Shown here: piece by piece, positions 8,149-16,209 of the stretch | Numbering within the stretch: position 1 is the first letter of the stretch | Layout: each line of letters starts with the position of its first letter | Source: Clostridium_AI sp964409685 | Lineage (GTDB): Bacteria; Bacillota; Clostridia; Lachnospirales; Lachnospiraceae | Reading direction: 5' to 3' | Length of the DNA: 64,000 bases | Assembly (NCBI GenBank): GCA_964409685.1 | Contig: CAYPEJ010000007.1 | Coordinates: 92,535-156,534 of the forward strand | Made by a program: the position numbers and the translations under genes | The notes under the pieces: model-generated | What the model was told of the DNA's origin: nothing | Seen by the model: only the letters and a program-made list of their open reading frames with translations | The model's database searches: none

Positions 8149-9627
8149 TGCATTTTCAGAATTAAAAATGTATGCTACATGAGCATCTTCTAATTTTTGT
8201 GTTGCAAGACTCGCAACAACGAGAACTAAGTTTGGAATAATAATGGATGCTGCACTCATAGTTGTAATGTATGGACTATTTAAGCCAAATACTGCAACAC
8301 TTCCAATCATAATAAGAATTGCAGATGCCATACTAATGTATACACCAATGCGTGTTGCACGTTTCCAATAAAGTCCGATTAAATATGGAGCTAATAAACT
8401 ACCTGAAACAACGCCCCATGATAAAGCATTTAAGTTAAGAATAGGACTATTTCCTGTTGCTAAAATGTAAGCTGCTGCAACAAATACTAAACAGCAGATA
8501 CGTAGTAATAATACCGTTTGTTTTTCACTAAAACGTTCTTTCGAAACTGGTTTTACTAAATCCATTACAAATGTTGTACTAGATGCCAATACTAAAGATG
8601 CAAGTGTTGACATCGATGCTGCCAAGATTACAACTAATAATACTGCTAATACTACCGTTGGCATTAAATTATCTTGTGTTAATACAAGTGGAATAATCTT
8701 ATCATAAATAATATTTCCAGCACCATCTGTTGGAGGTACATTTCCTAAGATAAGACGACTCATAGACCCCATTGTATATGCACCTGTTGTTACTAATACT
8801 GCAAATAGTGTAGATACAACTGTTGCAGTTGGAATAAATTTTTCACTCTTAATTGTGTAGAACTTACTTACCATCTGTGGTAATCCCCAAGTTCCTAAAC
8901 TCGTCATCAAAACAAGTGAAATTAACGATAATGCCGAATTCTTGGTCATTGGCGCAACCAAGTCTGGATTAATTTGTTTTAACCCTTGTATACCATTTGC
9001 AAGTCCATCTACTTTTCCGTAGGATAGGATATAGAATACTAATAAAATAATACCTACAATCATAATCAATCCCTGTACAAAGTCCGCAATAGAAGCCGCT
9101 AAAAATCCACCAGCAAATAAGTAGATTGCTGTTACGATTGTCATAATTAACATAATAATCTTTTCATCAATGTTAAATGTAATCTGGAATAAGTAACCTA
9201 ACCCCTTATAAACGGATGCTGCGTAAGGTACTAAGAATACAAATATAATAAAGGAAGTGATATATCTTAATTTTTTATCTTTATAACGTACTGCAAGAAA
9301 TTGTGGCATTGTTGCAACATTCAATCGTTGTGTCATTTCTCTTGTCTTTTTTCCAAGCACTTTCCATGCTAAATATGTACCAATAATTGAATTGCCGACT
9401 ACAACCCAGAATGATGACATACCAAATGTCCAACCATTTTTACCTGCGTGACCAATTAATATTACTGCTGAGAAATAAGATGTTCCATATGAAAATGCGG
9501 ACATCCAAGGTGGAATTGATCGTCCACCCAATGCAAAATCATTTACACTGTTCGTTTTCTTTCGTGTATACAAGCTAATCCCCACCATAATAAGCAGATA
9601 TACAACTAGACAAATTATATACTCCAT
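8143..9627 (-). CDS. Sodium:solute symporter (SSS family)
   Basis: A 494-residue polytopic membrane transporter with about 13 hydrophobic segments. N-terminal RKKTNSVNDFALGGRSIPPW and the later LASLVLASSTTFVMDLV stretch are typical of the PutP/pantothenate-type sodium symporters. I chose the ATG at 9627 because GGAGGAGAGGG precedes it; an in-frame ATG six codons upstream lies in that ribosome site. The substrate is not determined. Placement beside the aryl-acid operon makes an aromatic or other carboxylate substrate possible, but it has a separate terminator and promoter. Confidence 0.9.
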   Translation of the reverse strand: MEYIICLVVYLLIMVGISLYTRKKTNSVNDFALGGRSIPPWMSAFSYGTSYFSAVILIGHAGKNGWTFGMSSFWVVVGNSIIGTYLAWKVLGKKTREMTQRLNVATMPQFLAVRYKDKKLRYITSFIIFVFLVPYAASVYKGLGYLFQITFNIDEKIIMLIMTIVTAIYLFAGGFLAASIADFVQGLIMIVGIILLVFYILSYGKVDGLANGIQGLKQINPDLVAPMTKNSALSLISLVLMTSLGTWGLPQMVSKFYTIKSEKFIPTATVVSTLFAVLVTTGAYTMGSMSRLILGNVPPTDGAGNIIYDKIIPLVLTQDNLMPTVVLAVLLVVILAASMSTLASLVLASSTTFVMDLVKPVSKERFSEKQTVLLLRICCLVFVAAAYILATGNSPILNLNALSWGVVSGSLLAPYLIGLYWKRATRIGVYISMASAILIMIGSVAVFGLNSPYITTMSAASIIIPNLVLVVASLATQKLEDAHVAYIFNSENAN

Positions 9628-9710
9628 AGTTTCCCTCTCCTCCATTTGTTACGACTAAAGCATTCTACTTTGATTGTAAAATTGAGTTTTAAATGTCACA
9701 CTTTAAACCG

Positions 9711-9735
9711 TAACACTTTAGTACGCTAAATTGTT
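9711..9735. promoter_or_regulatory. Interrupted inverted repeat in symporter leader
   Basis: TAACA-TTTAG ... CTAAA-TGTTA lies between the symporter promoter and its gene (minus strand). It could be an operator or an mRNA hairpin. Only the symmetry is seen. Confidence 0.35.
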
Positions 9736-9743
9736 ATGGTTAA

Positions 9744-9772
9744 ATTATACTTTGTTATCCATACTACGTCAA
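9744..9772 (-). promoter_or_regulatory. Symporter promoter
   Basis: On the minus strand: TTGACG (9767-9772), 17-base spacer, TATAAT (9744-9749). Near-consensus vegetative promoter with a leader of about 110 bases. Confidence 0.75.
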
Positions 9773-9803
9773 GACATAATAAAGTTAAGAAATCTATTTA
9801 TTT

Positions 9804-10601
9804 CTAGAGATAAAACAACTCAAATATAATCGAATTGAATCTCTTTTTACACTTCTTAAACTGTTCCTTAGAACGTACTGTCCATGCAATAAGTGGGCAT
9901 CCAAAAAGATACTTACAGATATTCAAGGATAATTCTTTTTGATGTTTAAAATTATATGAGATAAAATCTGGTCTTGCAAAAACATTAAATACTAAATGCT
10001 GATGCAAAAATGAAACGATTGTCCAAAGTACGTTTTTCCACACGCGACTTTCTGCCAACTGTCCACGAATGACATCTGGATGATTTCTCCTATACCAAAA
10101 CAAAACAACTGGATGAAATGACTGAATTACATAAAATCCTGAATAATCTTTTAAGATATGATCCGTTTCTGCTGCAATTTTATCCTTCATATTCTTACAT
10201 TTAAGCTCCACTAATAAAGGTACCTTCCCATTCACTTCTCTCAGTACCTCGGATAACAAAGGGATATGTTCATTTGTATCGCATAGTCTATATTTCTTAA
10301 TTTCCTTATAGGTTAATTCACACACCTTTTTATCTTCACCACATACTCTCTTTAAATCAAAGTCATGAAATACAACTACTTGGTTATCTTTTGTAAGTTG
10401 AACATCAAGTTCAATTCCGTAATTTAATTCTACTGCCATTCGAAATGCAGACATAGAATTCTCAGGTCTTCCAACCTCTTTATTATGAAATCCTCTATGT
10501 GCATAATTTTGTTTTAAAAACTTACTGCAATCTGGTTTCCTCCATACTCTAGGAGCTATCAAATAAATGTACAGTACTATTATAATTGCTATCTCTAACA
10601 T
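9804..10601 (-). CDS. Membrane-anchored glycerophosphodiester phosphodiesterase
   Basis: A 265-residue GDPD-family enzyme that hydrolyses glycerophosphodiesters (deacylated lipids) to glycerol-3-phosphate and an alcohol. One N-terminal membrane segment (about residues 2-16, LEIAIIIVLYIYLIAP) precedes the catalytic barrel. Catalytic landmarks are AHRGFHNKEVGRPENS, the ELD of GIELDVQL and VVFHDFDL. I chose the ATG at 10601 after GGAGGG; the frame is open 20 codons further upstream but that part overlaps the terminator of the preceding gene. The C-terminus is slightly short but intact. Confidence 0.88.
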   Translation of the reverse strand: MLEIAIIIVLYIYLIAPRVWRKPDCSKFLKQNYAHRGFHNKEVGRPENSMSAFRMAVELNYGIELDVQLTKDNQVVVFHDFDLKRVCGEDKKVCELTYKEIKKYRLCDTNEHIPLLSEVLREVNGKVPLLVELKCKNMKDKIAAETDHILKDYSGFYVIQSFHPVVLFWYRRNHPDVIRGQLAESRVWKNVLWTIVSFLHQHLVFNVFARPDFISYNFKHQKELSLNICKYLFGCPLIAWTVRSKEQFKKCKKRFNSIIFELFYL

Positions 10602-10653
10602 TCCATCCCTCCTATCCACAGTATATGAATCTATTTTTGCAAATTTACACAAA

Positions 10654-10686
10654 AACTCCACATTATCATCCCAATAATGTGGAGTT
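10654..10686 (-). terminator. Terminator of the natAB-type operon
   Basis: The arms AACTCCACATTAT (10654-10666) and ATAATGTGGAGTT (10674-10686) are perfect complements. TTTTTGTG follows on the minus strand. It is placed 14 bases after the permease stop. Confidence 0.9.
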
Positions 10687-10699
10687 CTATTGTTAAGTT

Positions 10700-11875
10700 T
10701 TAAGAAAACATAATCTTTTCACTATTAAACATTTTTGACAAGATAAATGATAGTATTCCTGTCAAAATAATATTTATTACAATAGTAATCAAAATATTTG
10801 TCATACTATAAGTAAATCCAAAGATACCGTTCATACATTGTACACTGTTATATAGTGGAATCATATATAAATAGGATTCTGTTGGTGCTCCTGTGCCAAA
10901 CATAGAGGTAACCCCTAATAATGTAACAATAATCATAACTGGCATAACATAAGTAGAAGCTTCCTTTACTGATTTTGCAAATGCAGAAATAATCGACAAA
11001 ATACCTACAATCACTAATACAGTTGAGAAGATTACTAATAATAACATTATGTAATCATTTACAGAATACACGGATGCCTTCATATCTTCCATTTGCATTA
11101 ACTTAGGCATAGATAACATAGTTCCAATAAAACTAGAGGCACCACATAATAACCCAAGAATACTTAAACTAAAGATTTTACCTAATGCAATTGCACTTCT
11201 TTGCGTTGGAGAAACTAATAATTTCGCAATCGTTCCTCTCTCCTTTTCCCCTGCAATAGATTCTGGTGCAATACTCATACATCCACTGAATGTAAATATC
11301 ATAAGAAGCATTGGGAGCATCATAGAAAATATCTGTCCTGTTGTGTCCTTATCCGTAGCCAAGTCATAATCTTCTGTACCAGCGTTCACGTTAAACTTAT
11401 TCGATAAAGTATTTTCATAAGAGTCTAATAACTCTGTTAATACAGTGTAGGAAGAGGACGACTCTGTATCTGCAGAATTATAATATAATTCTACTTCAGG
11501 CGCAGCCTCAGTAGCAGTCAACGAATCATAATTATCTACCTGTTCATCAAAGTCTTCAGGAAATACTGCTAATACATCTACCTCTTTTATTTGTACCTTA
11601 TCTTTCATCTCATCTAAGGATAACCCTTCATTATCTACTACCTCAAATGGCATCTCTGTAAGCATTGCATCAATAGATTCTGGCATATTATAAACATAAA
11701 TAGGAGATACATAGTCTTCTTCTACTGTAAACTGCTCCATCATGCCATCCCCCATAAAAGAATATAGGGCATATATCATAAATGCAGGTAAAAATAACGT
11801 AGTCATTACCATTCTCTTGTCACCAAAAAAGCGACTAAACTCTTTTTTCATTACCGTTAAAATCTTTGAACTCAT
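10700..11875 (-). CDS. ABC-2 type transporter permease (NatB-like)
   Basis: A 391-residue permease with one N-terminal membrane segment (about 25-42), a large extracytoplasmic domain (about 45-190) rich in acidic residues, then five membrane segments, the NatB/YhaP topology of ABC-2 exporters. The sequence GEKERGTIAKLLVSP is a conserved coupling region. It overlaps the ATPase gene by 4 bases, so the two are translationally coupled. Proposed role is export (sodium, peptide or drug); the actual substrate is unknown. Confidence 0.88.
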   Translation of the reverse strand: MSSKILTVMKKEFSRFFGDKRMVMTTLFLPAFMIYALYSFMGDGMMEQFTVEEDYVSPIYVYNMPESIDAMLTEMPFEVVDNEGLSLDEMKDKVQIKEVDVLAVFPEDFDEQVDNYDSLTATEAAPEVELYYNSADTESSSSYTVLTELLDSYENTLSNKFNVNAGTEDYDLATDKDTTGQIFSMMLPMLLMIFTFSGCMSIAPESIAGEKERGTIAKLLVSPTQRSAIALGKIFSLSILGLLCGASSFIGTMLSMPKLMQMEDMKASVYSVNDYIMLLLVIFSTVLVIVGILSIISAFAKSVKEASTYVMPVMIIVTLLGVTSMFGTGAPTESYLYMIPLYNSVQCMNGIFGFTYSMTNILITIVINIILTGILSFILSKMFNSEKIMFS

Positions 11876-12648
11876 TCTAACTCACCTACCGTTTCTTGAT
11901 AGATTTCAAAAAATCTATCTTCTAAAGACTTACCTTGTACAACATTTTCTAAGGAATCACAAACTGTCATCTTACCATTAATTACAATTCCAACACGATC
12001 ACATATTTTTTCAATTAAGTTAAAAATGTGTGTGGATACAATAATGGTTTTTCCTTGATTCTTTAATTCTATTAAGAAATCAGTTACGACCTTAGCTGTT
12101 AATACATCAAGACCATTGGTAGGCTCATCAAAGATAATAATCTGTGGATCATGCACTAATGAAATAACTAAGGAAACTTTTTGTTTCATACCAGTAGATA
12201 AATCAGATACCTTTACTTCCGCAAATTTATCAATCCCAAACTTTTCAAATAATCTTTTTTTCCGTGCAGAACGCTCCTTTTCTTCTACATCATAAAGCTC
12301 AGAAAAGAAATCATATAAATAATTTGGTGTAAAGAATTCTTCTAATTTCAATTCACTAGTTAAAAATCCAATCTTTTTTCTAACCTCATTTGAATTCTTG
12401 ATAATACTTGAACCATCAATAAGTGCATCCCCTTGGTCTGGCTTAATTAATGTTGCCAACATACGCAAGGTAGTTGTTTTCCCTGCACCATTTGGTCCTA
12501 ATAAACCAAATACCTCTCCTTTATGTACGTTAAATGATAGCCCATCTACTGCGACCTTTACTTTTTGATTTGTCTTCTCTAACTTCTGCTGTTTCTTTGT
12601 TAGAGTAAACGTTTTTTTCAAATTATCAACTCTAATTATTTGTTCCAT
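11872..12648 (-). CDS. ABC transporter ATP-binding protein (NatA-like)
   Basis: A 258-residue ATPase: Walker A GLLGPNGAGKTT, signature LSTGMKQK, Walker B IIIFDEPTNGLD. It partners with the overlapping permease. I chose the ATG at 12648 because AGGGAG lies upstream; an earlier in-frame ATG lacks a ribosome site. The N-terminal insert between strand 1 and Walker A (KKQQKLEKTNQKVKVAVDG) is typical of NatA. Confidence 0.92.
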   Translation of the reverse strand: MEQIIRVDNLKKTFTLTKKQQKLEKTNQKVKVAVDGLSFNVHKGEVFGLLGPNGAGKTTTLRMLATLIKPDQGDALIDGSSIIKNSNEVRKKIGFLTSELKLEEFFTPNYLYDFFSELYDVEEKERSARKKRLFEKFGIDKFAEVKVSDLSTGMKQKVSLVISLVHDPQIIIFDEPTNGLDVLTAKVVTDFLIELKNQGKTIIVSTHIFNLIEKICDRVGIVINGKMTVCDSLENVVQGKSLEDRFFEIYQETVGELE

Positions 12649-12682
12649 ACTTCTCCCTTTCTCATTTTTTATAAATAACCCT

Positions 12683-12711
12683 ATCATATATCATATATTA
12701 CATCTTTTCAA
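12683..12711 (-). promoter_or_regulatory. natAB-type operon promoter
   Basis: On the minus strand: TTGAAA (12706-12711), 17-base spacer, TATGAT (12683-12688), giving a leader of roughly 28 bases. It separates the ABC operon from the small RNA unit upstream. Confidence 0.65.
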
Positions 12712-12789
12712 GGCATATTGCTAGCTATTTTCACCGCAGTTTTAATTACTTCTTTCGTACTTTCTTCTTTTATTTACAAATTTCTTATT

Positions 12790-12875
12790 AAAAAAAGAAC
12801 CACGCACTAACAATCTAGTACGCAGCCCTTCTTTTGAGGAGTGTGATATTATGAAAAATTAATCATTTTTTATTT
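12790..12875 (-). ncRNA. Predicted small RNA, about 86 nt
   Basis: A self-contained minus-strand unit with no protein in it. It has a promoter, a start site predicted at about 12875, and a strong terminator: a stem of about 15 pairs (GU included) between 12816-12833 and 12795-12809, then TTTTTTT. The single-stranded part contains CACACTCCTC, which could pair with ribosome sites. The downstream ABC operon has its own promoter, so this is not simply its leader. I do not recognise the family; function is unknown. Confidence 0.6.
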
Positions 12876-12881
12876 GTCTCA

Positions 12882-12910
12882 ATTATAGCACAGAACCTCC
12901 TCCTTGTCTT
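12882..12910 (-). promoter_or_regulatory. Promoter of the predicted small RNA
   Basis: On the minus strand: AAGACA (12905-12910), 17-base spacer ending TGC, then perfect TATAAT (12882-12887), an extended -10 type. Confidence 0.65.
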
Positions 12911-13019
12911 AACCTATGCCTAATATGTAAAATTATCTGCATCTCAAATATATTTTTTTGTATTTTTCCAGTACTCGAATAGAACAATGCGGAATTTCCT
13001 ATTTCAAAATTCACAAAAA

Positions 13020-13050
13020 AAGTTGTGCACTCACATGAAATGCACAACTT
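13020..13050 (-). terminator. Terminator, probably of spmAB
   Basis: The arms AAGTTGTGCA (13020-13029) and TGCACAACTT (13041-13050) pair perfectly, and a run of T follows on the minus strand. The nearest upstream gene on that strand is spmB, 287 bases away, so the transcript would have a long 3' end. Confidence 0.75.
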
Positions 13051-13137
13051 CTGAATACATATTCATTTTCAAATTACTTAACTTCAAATGAAAGGTATGT
13101 GTTACTACAAAATAGAGACCTCCTGTCTTCTACTTCG

Positions 13138-13222
13138 TATAATCAAATAAAACAAACAAATAAATAAATATAAATAAATCAAATAATAAAATAAAATCAA
13201 ATAAATAAAAACAAATAAAACT
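13138..13222. repeat. Low-complexity AAAT/CAAAT-rich tract
   Basis: About 85 bases of A with interspersed T and C, mostly irregular copies of AAATA and CAAATAA. A 67-codon open frame across it on the minus strand is a composition artefact. The tract lies in the 3' region of spmAB. Confidence 0.7.
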
Positions 13223-13227
13223 TGGTA

Positions 13228-13318
13228 TGTAACTACTCGTTACATTTATTATTGTACACCATTTATTATTTTTTTGCATCATTGTGTAAGAATTACAGCT
13301 TTTGATGTAAGAATTACA
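13228..13318. promoter_or_regulatory. Three TGTAA...TTACA palindromes downstream of spmB
   Basis: TGTAAGAATTACA occurs at 13285-13297 and again at 13306-13318, exactly 21 bases apart (two helical turns). A looser copy, TGTAAC-N5-GTTACA, is at 13228-13244. This resembles a cluster of protein-binding sites. No promoter they clearly control was found. Confidence 0.4.
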
Positions 13319-13336
13319 ACTTTCATACGTCAAAAT

Positions 13337-13858
13337 CTAAAACTGCATTAACCAAACACTTGCAATCACACCAGATAAGGTAGCTACTAAGGCTCCTGCC
13401 AAAGTATAGCGCGTCTTCTTAACCTTTGCTGTCATAAAATACACCGACAATGTGTAAAATATCGTCTCTGAACAACTCATTAGTATAGAACTTAATCTTC
13501 CTAAATAAGAATCAGGTCCGAAACTTTTATAAATATCAAGTAACAAACTGGTAGCTGCTGAAGAAGAAAACATTTTCACTACCACTAAAGGTACTAACTC
13601 AGATGGAAAATGAAGTTGTTCCACAAGTGGCTTTAACATATTCGACAGTAAATCTAACGTTCCGGATGCTCTTAATACGCCGATAGCAACCATTAAACCA
13701 ATTAAAGTAGGCATAATTCCTTTTACAACTTGAAACCCATCTTCTGCCCCTTTGATAAACTCATCATAGACATTTTTCTTTTGCAGTAAACCATATCCTA
13801 CTATATATAAGATTACGAACGGAATTATAAAATTAGAAAAGTATAATAGAAAGTTCAT
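13337..13858 (-). CDS. spmB: Spore maturation protein B
   Basis: A 173-residue membrane protein with a nucleoside-recognition/Gate domain. SpmA and SpmB act in the developing spore and are needed for proper core dehydration and heat resistance in Bacillus and Clostridium. Hydrophobic segments run throughout; the conserved stretch GVLRASGTLD and the C-terminal ETIFYTLSVYF identify it. It follows spmA by 8 bases. Its presence supports a spore-forming host. Confidence 0.93.
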   Translation of the reverse strand: MNFLLYFSNFIIPFVILYIVGYGLLQKKNVYDEFIKGAEDGFQVVKGIMPTLIGLMVAIGVLRASGTLDLLSNMLKPLVEQLHFPSELVPLVVVKMFSSSAATSLLLDIYKSFGPDSYLGRLSSILMSCSETIFYTLSVYFMTAKVKKTRYTLAGALVATLSGVIASVWLMQF

Positions 13859-13866
13859 ACTGTCCC

Positions 13867-14460
13867 CTACCTCTTTTTACTCAATTTTCTTGCAACGACT
13901 GAAAATACAACTCCCACCAAAGTAGAGAACAACGTTGCAATAATAGCTGTAACAATAATATCTGCTGGATTTACCGAACCATACTGGCTACGATATGCAA
14001 TTATATTTACAGGGATAAGCTGTAGCGATGATATATTTATAATAAGAAATGTACACATATCCACGCTGGCAACTTCACTATCATGATTTAACTTCCGCAA
14101 CTCCTGCATTGCCTTCAATCCAAATGGTGTAGCAGCCCATCCAAGTCCTAATATATTGGCAATCATATTAGAACTAATATATTCCCTTGCCACATGATCC
14201 TCTGGAATATCTGGAAATAACAATTTTAGCACTGGACTAAGTAATTTAGTCAAAGAATCAATTATACCACTTTTCTTTGCTACTTGCATAAGCCCTGTCC
14301 ACATTGACATTACACCAAGCATAGTAATACACAAGGTTACTGCTTCCTTTGCAGAATTAATAGAAGCGACACTAACCTCTTCCATTCTTCCCGTTACCGC
14401 ACCAACAATAACTCCAATTACAATCATGAATCCCCAAAGGTAATTTATCATCTCACTCAC
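13867..14460 (-). CDS. spmA: Spore maturation protein A
   Basis: A 197-residue membrane protein, partner of SpmB. It shows MINYLWGFMIVIGVIVG at the N-terminus, then ITMLGVMSMWTGLMQVA and NMIANILGLGWAATPFG, all typical of SpmA. No clear vegetative promoter was found in front of it; a sporulation sigma-factor promoter would be expected, but I cannot assign one by eye. Confidence 0.93.
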   Translation of the reverse strand: MSEMINYLWGFMIVIGVIVGAVTGRMEEVSVASINSAKEAVTLCITMLGVMSMWTGLMQVAKKSGIIDSLTKLLSPVLKLLFPDIPEDHVAREYISSNMIANILGLGWAATPFGLKAMQELRKLNHDSEVASVDMCTFLIINISSLQLIPVNIIAYRSQYGSVNPADIIVTAIIATLFSTLVGVVFSVVARKLSKKR

Positions 14461-14881
14461 TTCCCTATATTGAAATACATCTAATTAAATATATTCACAA
14501 GACATGATGTTATCACTAAATAATTTAAATAAAAGTAATAATTGATTTTGAAATTAATTTATAGTAATATACTATGGCATGTCTAATTGGAAAATAATTT
14601 CTTTAATATGCTAAACTGTTAAACTGGATTTTTTTAATATGTAAATAATAGGCATTGGTAAAAATTGAATATTTCTTTCACGTTAGATATACAGGATTTA
14701 GTTCTTTTTGTATATTTTTCATTAATACAAATATTACCAACTCGGAAAGCCTCATTTTTTGAGGATTTTTGGATGTTAAAATTCGTCAATCATTTTTGTA
14801 AATATATTCCATTTTACATTTTTTTCTGTTTTTTTACTCTTGAGTGATTAAAAAATTGCTATATCGGCATAATATATTAAA
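14461..14881. other. Gene-free AT-rich stretch between spmA and abrB
   Basis: Divergent intergenic region of about 420 bases. I see no convincing gene; a 60-codon plus-strand frame at 14665-14847 is phenylalanine-rich and has no ribosome site. A weak hairpin with arms CCTCA and TGAGG lies at 14750-14764. The spmA promoter must lie at the left end. Confidence 0.6.
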
Positions 14882-14910
14882 TTGTAAGTTATCTACTTTA
14901 ATGTTATATT
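14882..14910 (+). promoter_or_regulatory. abrB-type gene promoter
   Basis: TTGTAA (14882-14887), 17-base spacer, TATATT (14905-14910), about 50 bases before the start codon. Confidence 0.6.
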
Positions 14911-14962
14911 CTATATATATCAACAAGATATAAAAAATTTATTTGAAAAGGAGCATTGACAA

Positions 14963-15220
14963 ATGAAAAGTACAGGAATTGTAAGAAAATTAGATGAACT
15001 TGGTCGTATTACATTGCCAATTGAATTAAGAAGAACATTAGGTGTTGGTGAAAGAGATCCATTGGAAATCTACGTAGATGAAGACAAAATCATCTTAACA
15101 AAATATGAGCCAACAGATATCTTCACTGGTGAAAAGAACGACTTAGTTGATTTCTGCGGAAAGAAAGTTTCCAAAGATTCTATCGTTCAACTTGCTAAGA
15201 TTGCTGGAATCATTGAATAA
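14963..15220 (+). CDS. abrB: AbrB-type transition-state regulator
   Basis: An 85-residue DNA-binding protein. The N-terminal swapped-hairpin domain (residues 4-48, GIVRKLDELGRITLPIELRR) is that of AbrB/SpoVT. AbrB represses stationary-phase and sporulation genes during growth. The C-terminal part (DIFTGEKNDLVDFCGKKVS) is the multimerisation region. Ribosome site AAAAGGAG. It is the only plus-strand gene in this stretch and lies divergent from spmAB, beside rsmI as in Bacillus subtilis. Confidence 0.9.
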   Translation: MKSTGIVRKLDELGRITLPIELRRTLGVGERDPLEIYVDEDKIILTKYEPTDIFTGEKNDLVDFCGKKVSKDSIVQLAKIAGIIE

Positions 15221-15246
15221 TTAGATTTACATAGTAATCTAGATTG

Positions 15247-15285
15247 AAAAAACAGATAAGAATCCCTCTTCTTATCTGTTTTTTT
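15247..15285. terminator. Bidirectional terminator between abrB and rsmI
   Basis: AAAAAACAGATAAGA and its exact complement TCTTATCTGTTTTTT flank a short loop. T-runs on both strands make it suitable for both convergent genes. Confidence 0.9.
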
Positions 15286-15325
15286 CATATTATCATTCTA
15301 TTATATCTCTATTCTTTATAGCATT

Positions 15326-16165
15326 TTATGATAGAAGTTGTTGATAAACATCTCGTTTTGAAATACCTCTATCTGAAGCTACTGCTTTCATCGCATCTTT
15401 TTTGCTTAATCCTTTATTTAAGTATATATCCATATGCTCTTCTAGTGAAATTGTATCCCACTGATGAATCTCTTCCTGTACTAATTCTTCTTGAGAACGA
15501 CCTTCAATTACAAGAACAAACTCCCCTTTTGGATCATTTTCTTCATAATACGCAATGGCATCTTCAATTGTGGTACGGAAAACATTTTCATAGCGTTTTG
15601 TCAATTCTTTACAGATTGAGATATTTCGGTTTCCAATCCATTGCTGTAACTCTACTAATGTCTTTTTCAATCTATGTGGTGCTTCGTACATAAGGATCGT
15701 ACGTGTTTCCTTTTGAAATGACTCTAATACTTTTTGACGTTCTTTCTTATCAGTTGGTAAGAATGCTTCAAAAACTACTCTTCTTGTTGGCTGACCTGAG
15801 ATAATTAATGCATCAATAAATGCAACTGGACCAGGGATAGCTGTTACTGTTATTCCTGCATCTAACGCACGTTTTACAAGTTCCTCTCCTGGATCAGAAA
15901 TCCCTGGAGTTCCTGCATCTGTTATCTCTGCAATATTTATTCCATCTAATAATTTCTGTACAAGATAATCTGCTTTTTCATATTTATTAAATTCATGGTA
16001 ACTTGTCATTGGTGTCTTTATTTCAAAATGATTTAGAAGTTTAATGCTGTTACGAGTATCTTCAGCCGCAATTAAATCTACTTCATTTAAGATACGAACA
16101 GCTCGATATGTCATATCTTCTAAGTTCCCAATTGGAGTTGCCACTAGATATAATGTTCCTGCCAT
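15326..16165 (-). CDS. rsmI: 16S rRNA (cytidine1402-2'-O)-methyltransferase
   Basis: A 279-residue SAM-dependent enzyme that methylates the ribose of C1402 in 16S rRNA. Family marks are VATPIGNLEDMTYRAVRIL at the N-terminus, AEDTRNSIKLL, and TDAGTPGISDPGEELV. Length is standard. Upstream is the trmN6-like gene in the same direction with a 44-base gap. Confidence 0.95.
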   Translation of the reverse strand: MAGTLYLVATPIGNLEDMTYRAVRILNEVDLIAAEDTRNSIKLLNHFEIKTPMTSYHEFNKYEKADYLVQKLLDGINIAEITDAGTPGISDPGEELVKRALDAGITVTAIPGPVAFIDALIISGQPTRRVVFEAFLPTDKKERQKVLESFQKETRTILMYEAPHRLKKTLVELQQWIGNRNISICKELTKRYENVFRTTIEDAIAYYEENDPKGEFVLVIEGRSQEELVQEEIHQWDTISLEEHMDIYLNKGLSKKDAMKAVASDRGISKRDVYQQLLS

Positions 16166-16209
16166 AATGTTTCCTTTCTTATGACTGTATTATTAACTAT
16201 ATAATTAAC

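Noticed and set aside
12838..12862. Mini-frame after GAGGAG (ATG AAA AAT TAA) on the plus strand
   Set aside because: Only three codons; the bases are better explained as part of the minus-strand small RNA unit.
13130..13333. 67-codon minus-strand frame
   Set aside because: It runs through the A-rich low-complexity tract, giving a Phe/Ile/Leu-rich product with no ribosome site.
14750..14764. Hairpin CCTCA/TGAGG in the spmA-abrB gap
   Set aside because: Five base pairs with no gene ending nearby; too weak to call a terminator.
14665..14847. 60-codon plus-strand frame in the spmA-abrB gap
   Set aside because: Phe-rich product of AT-rich DNA, no ribosome site or conserved motif.
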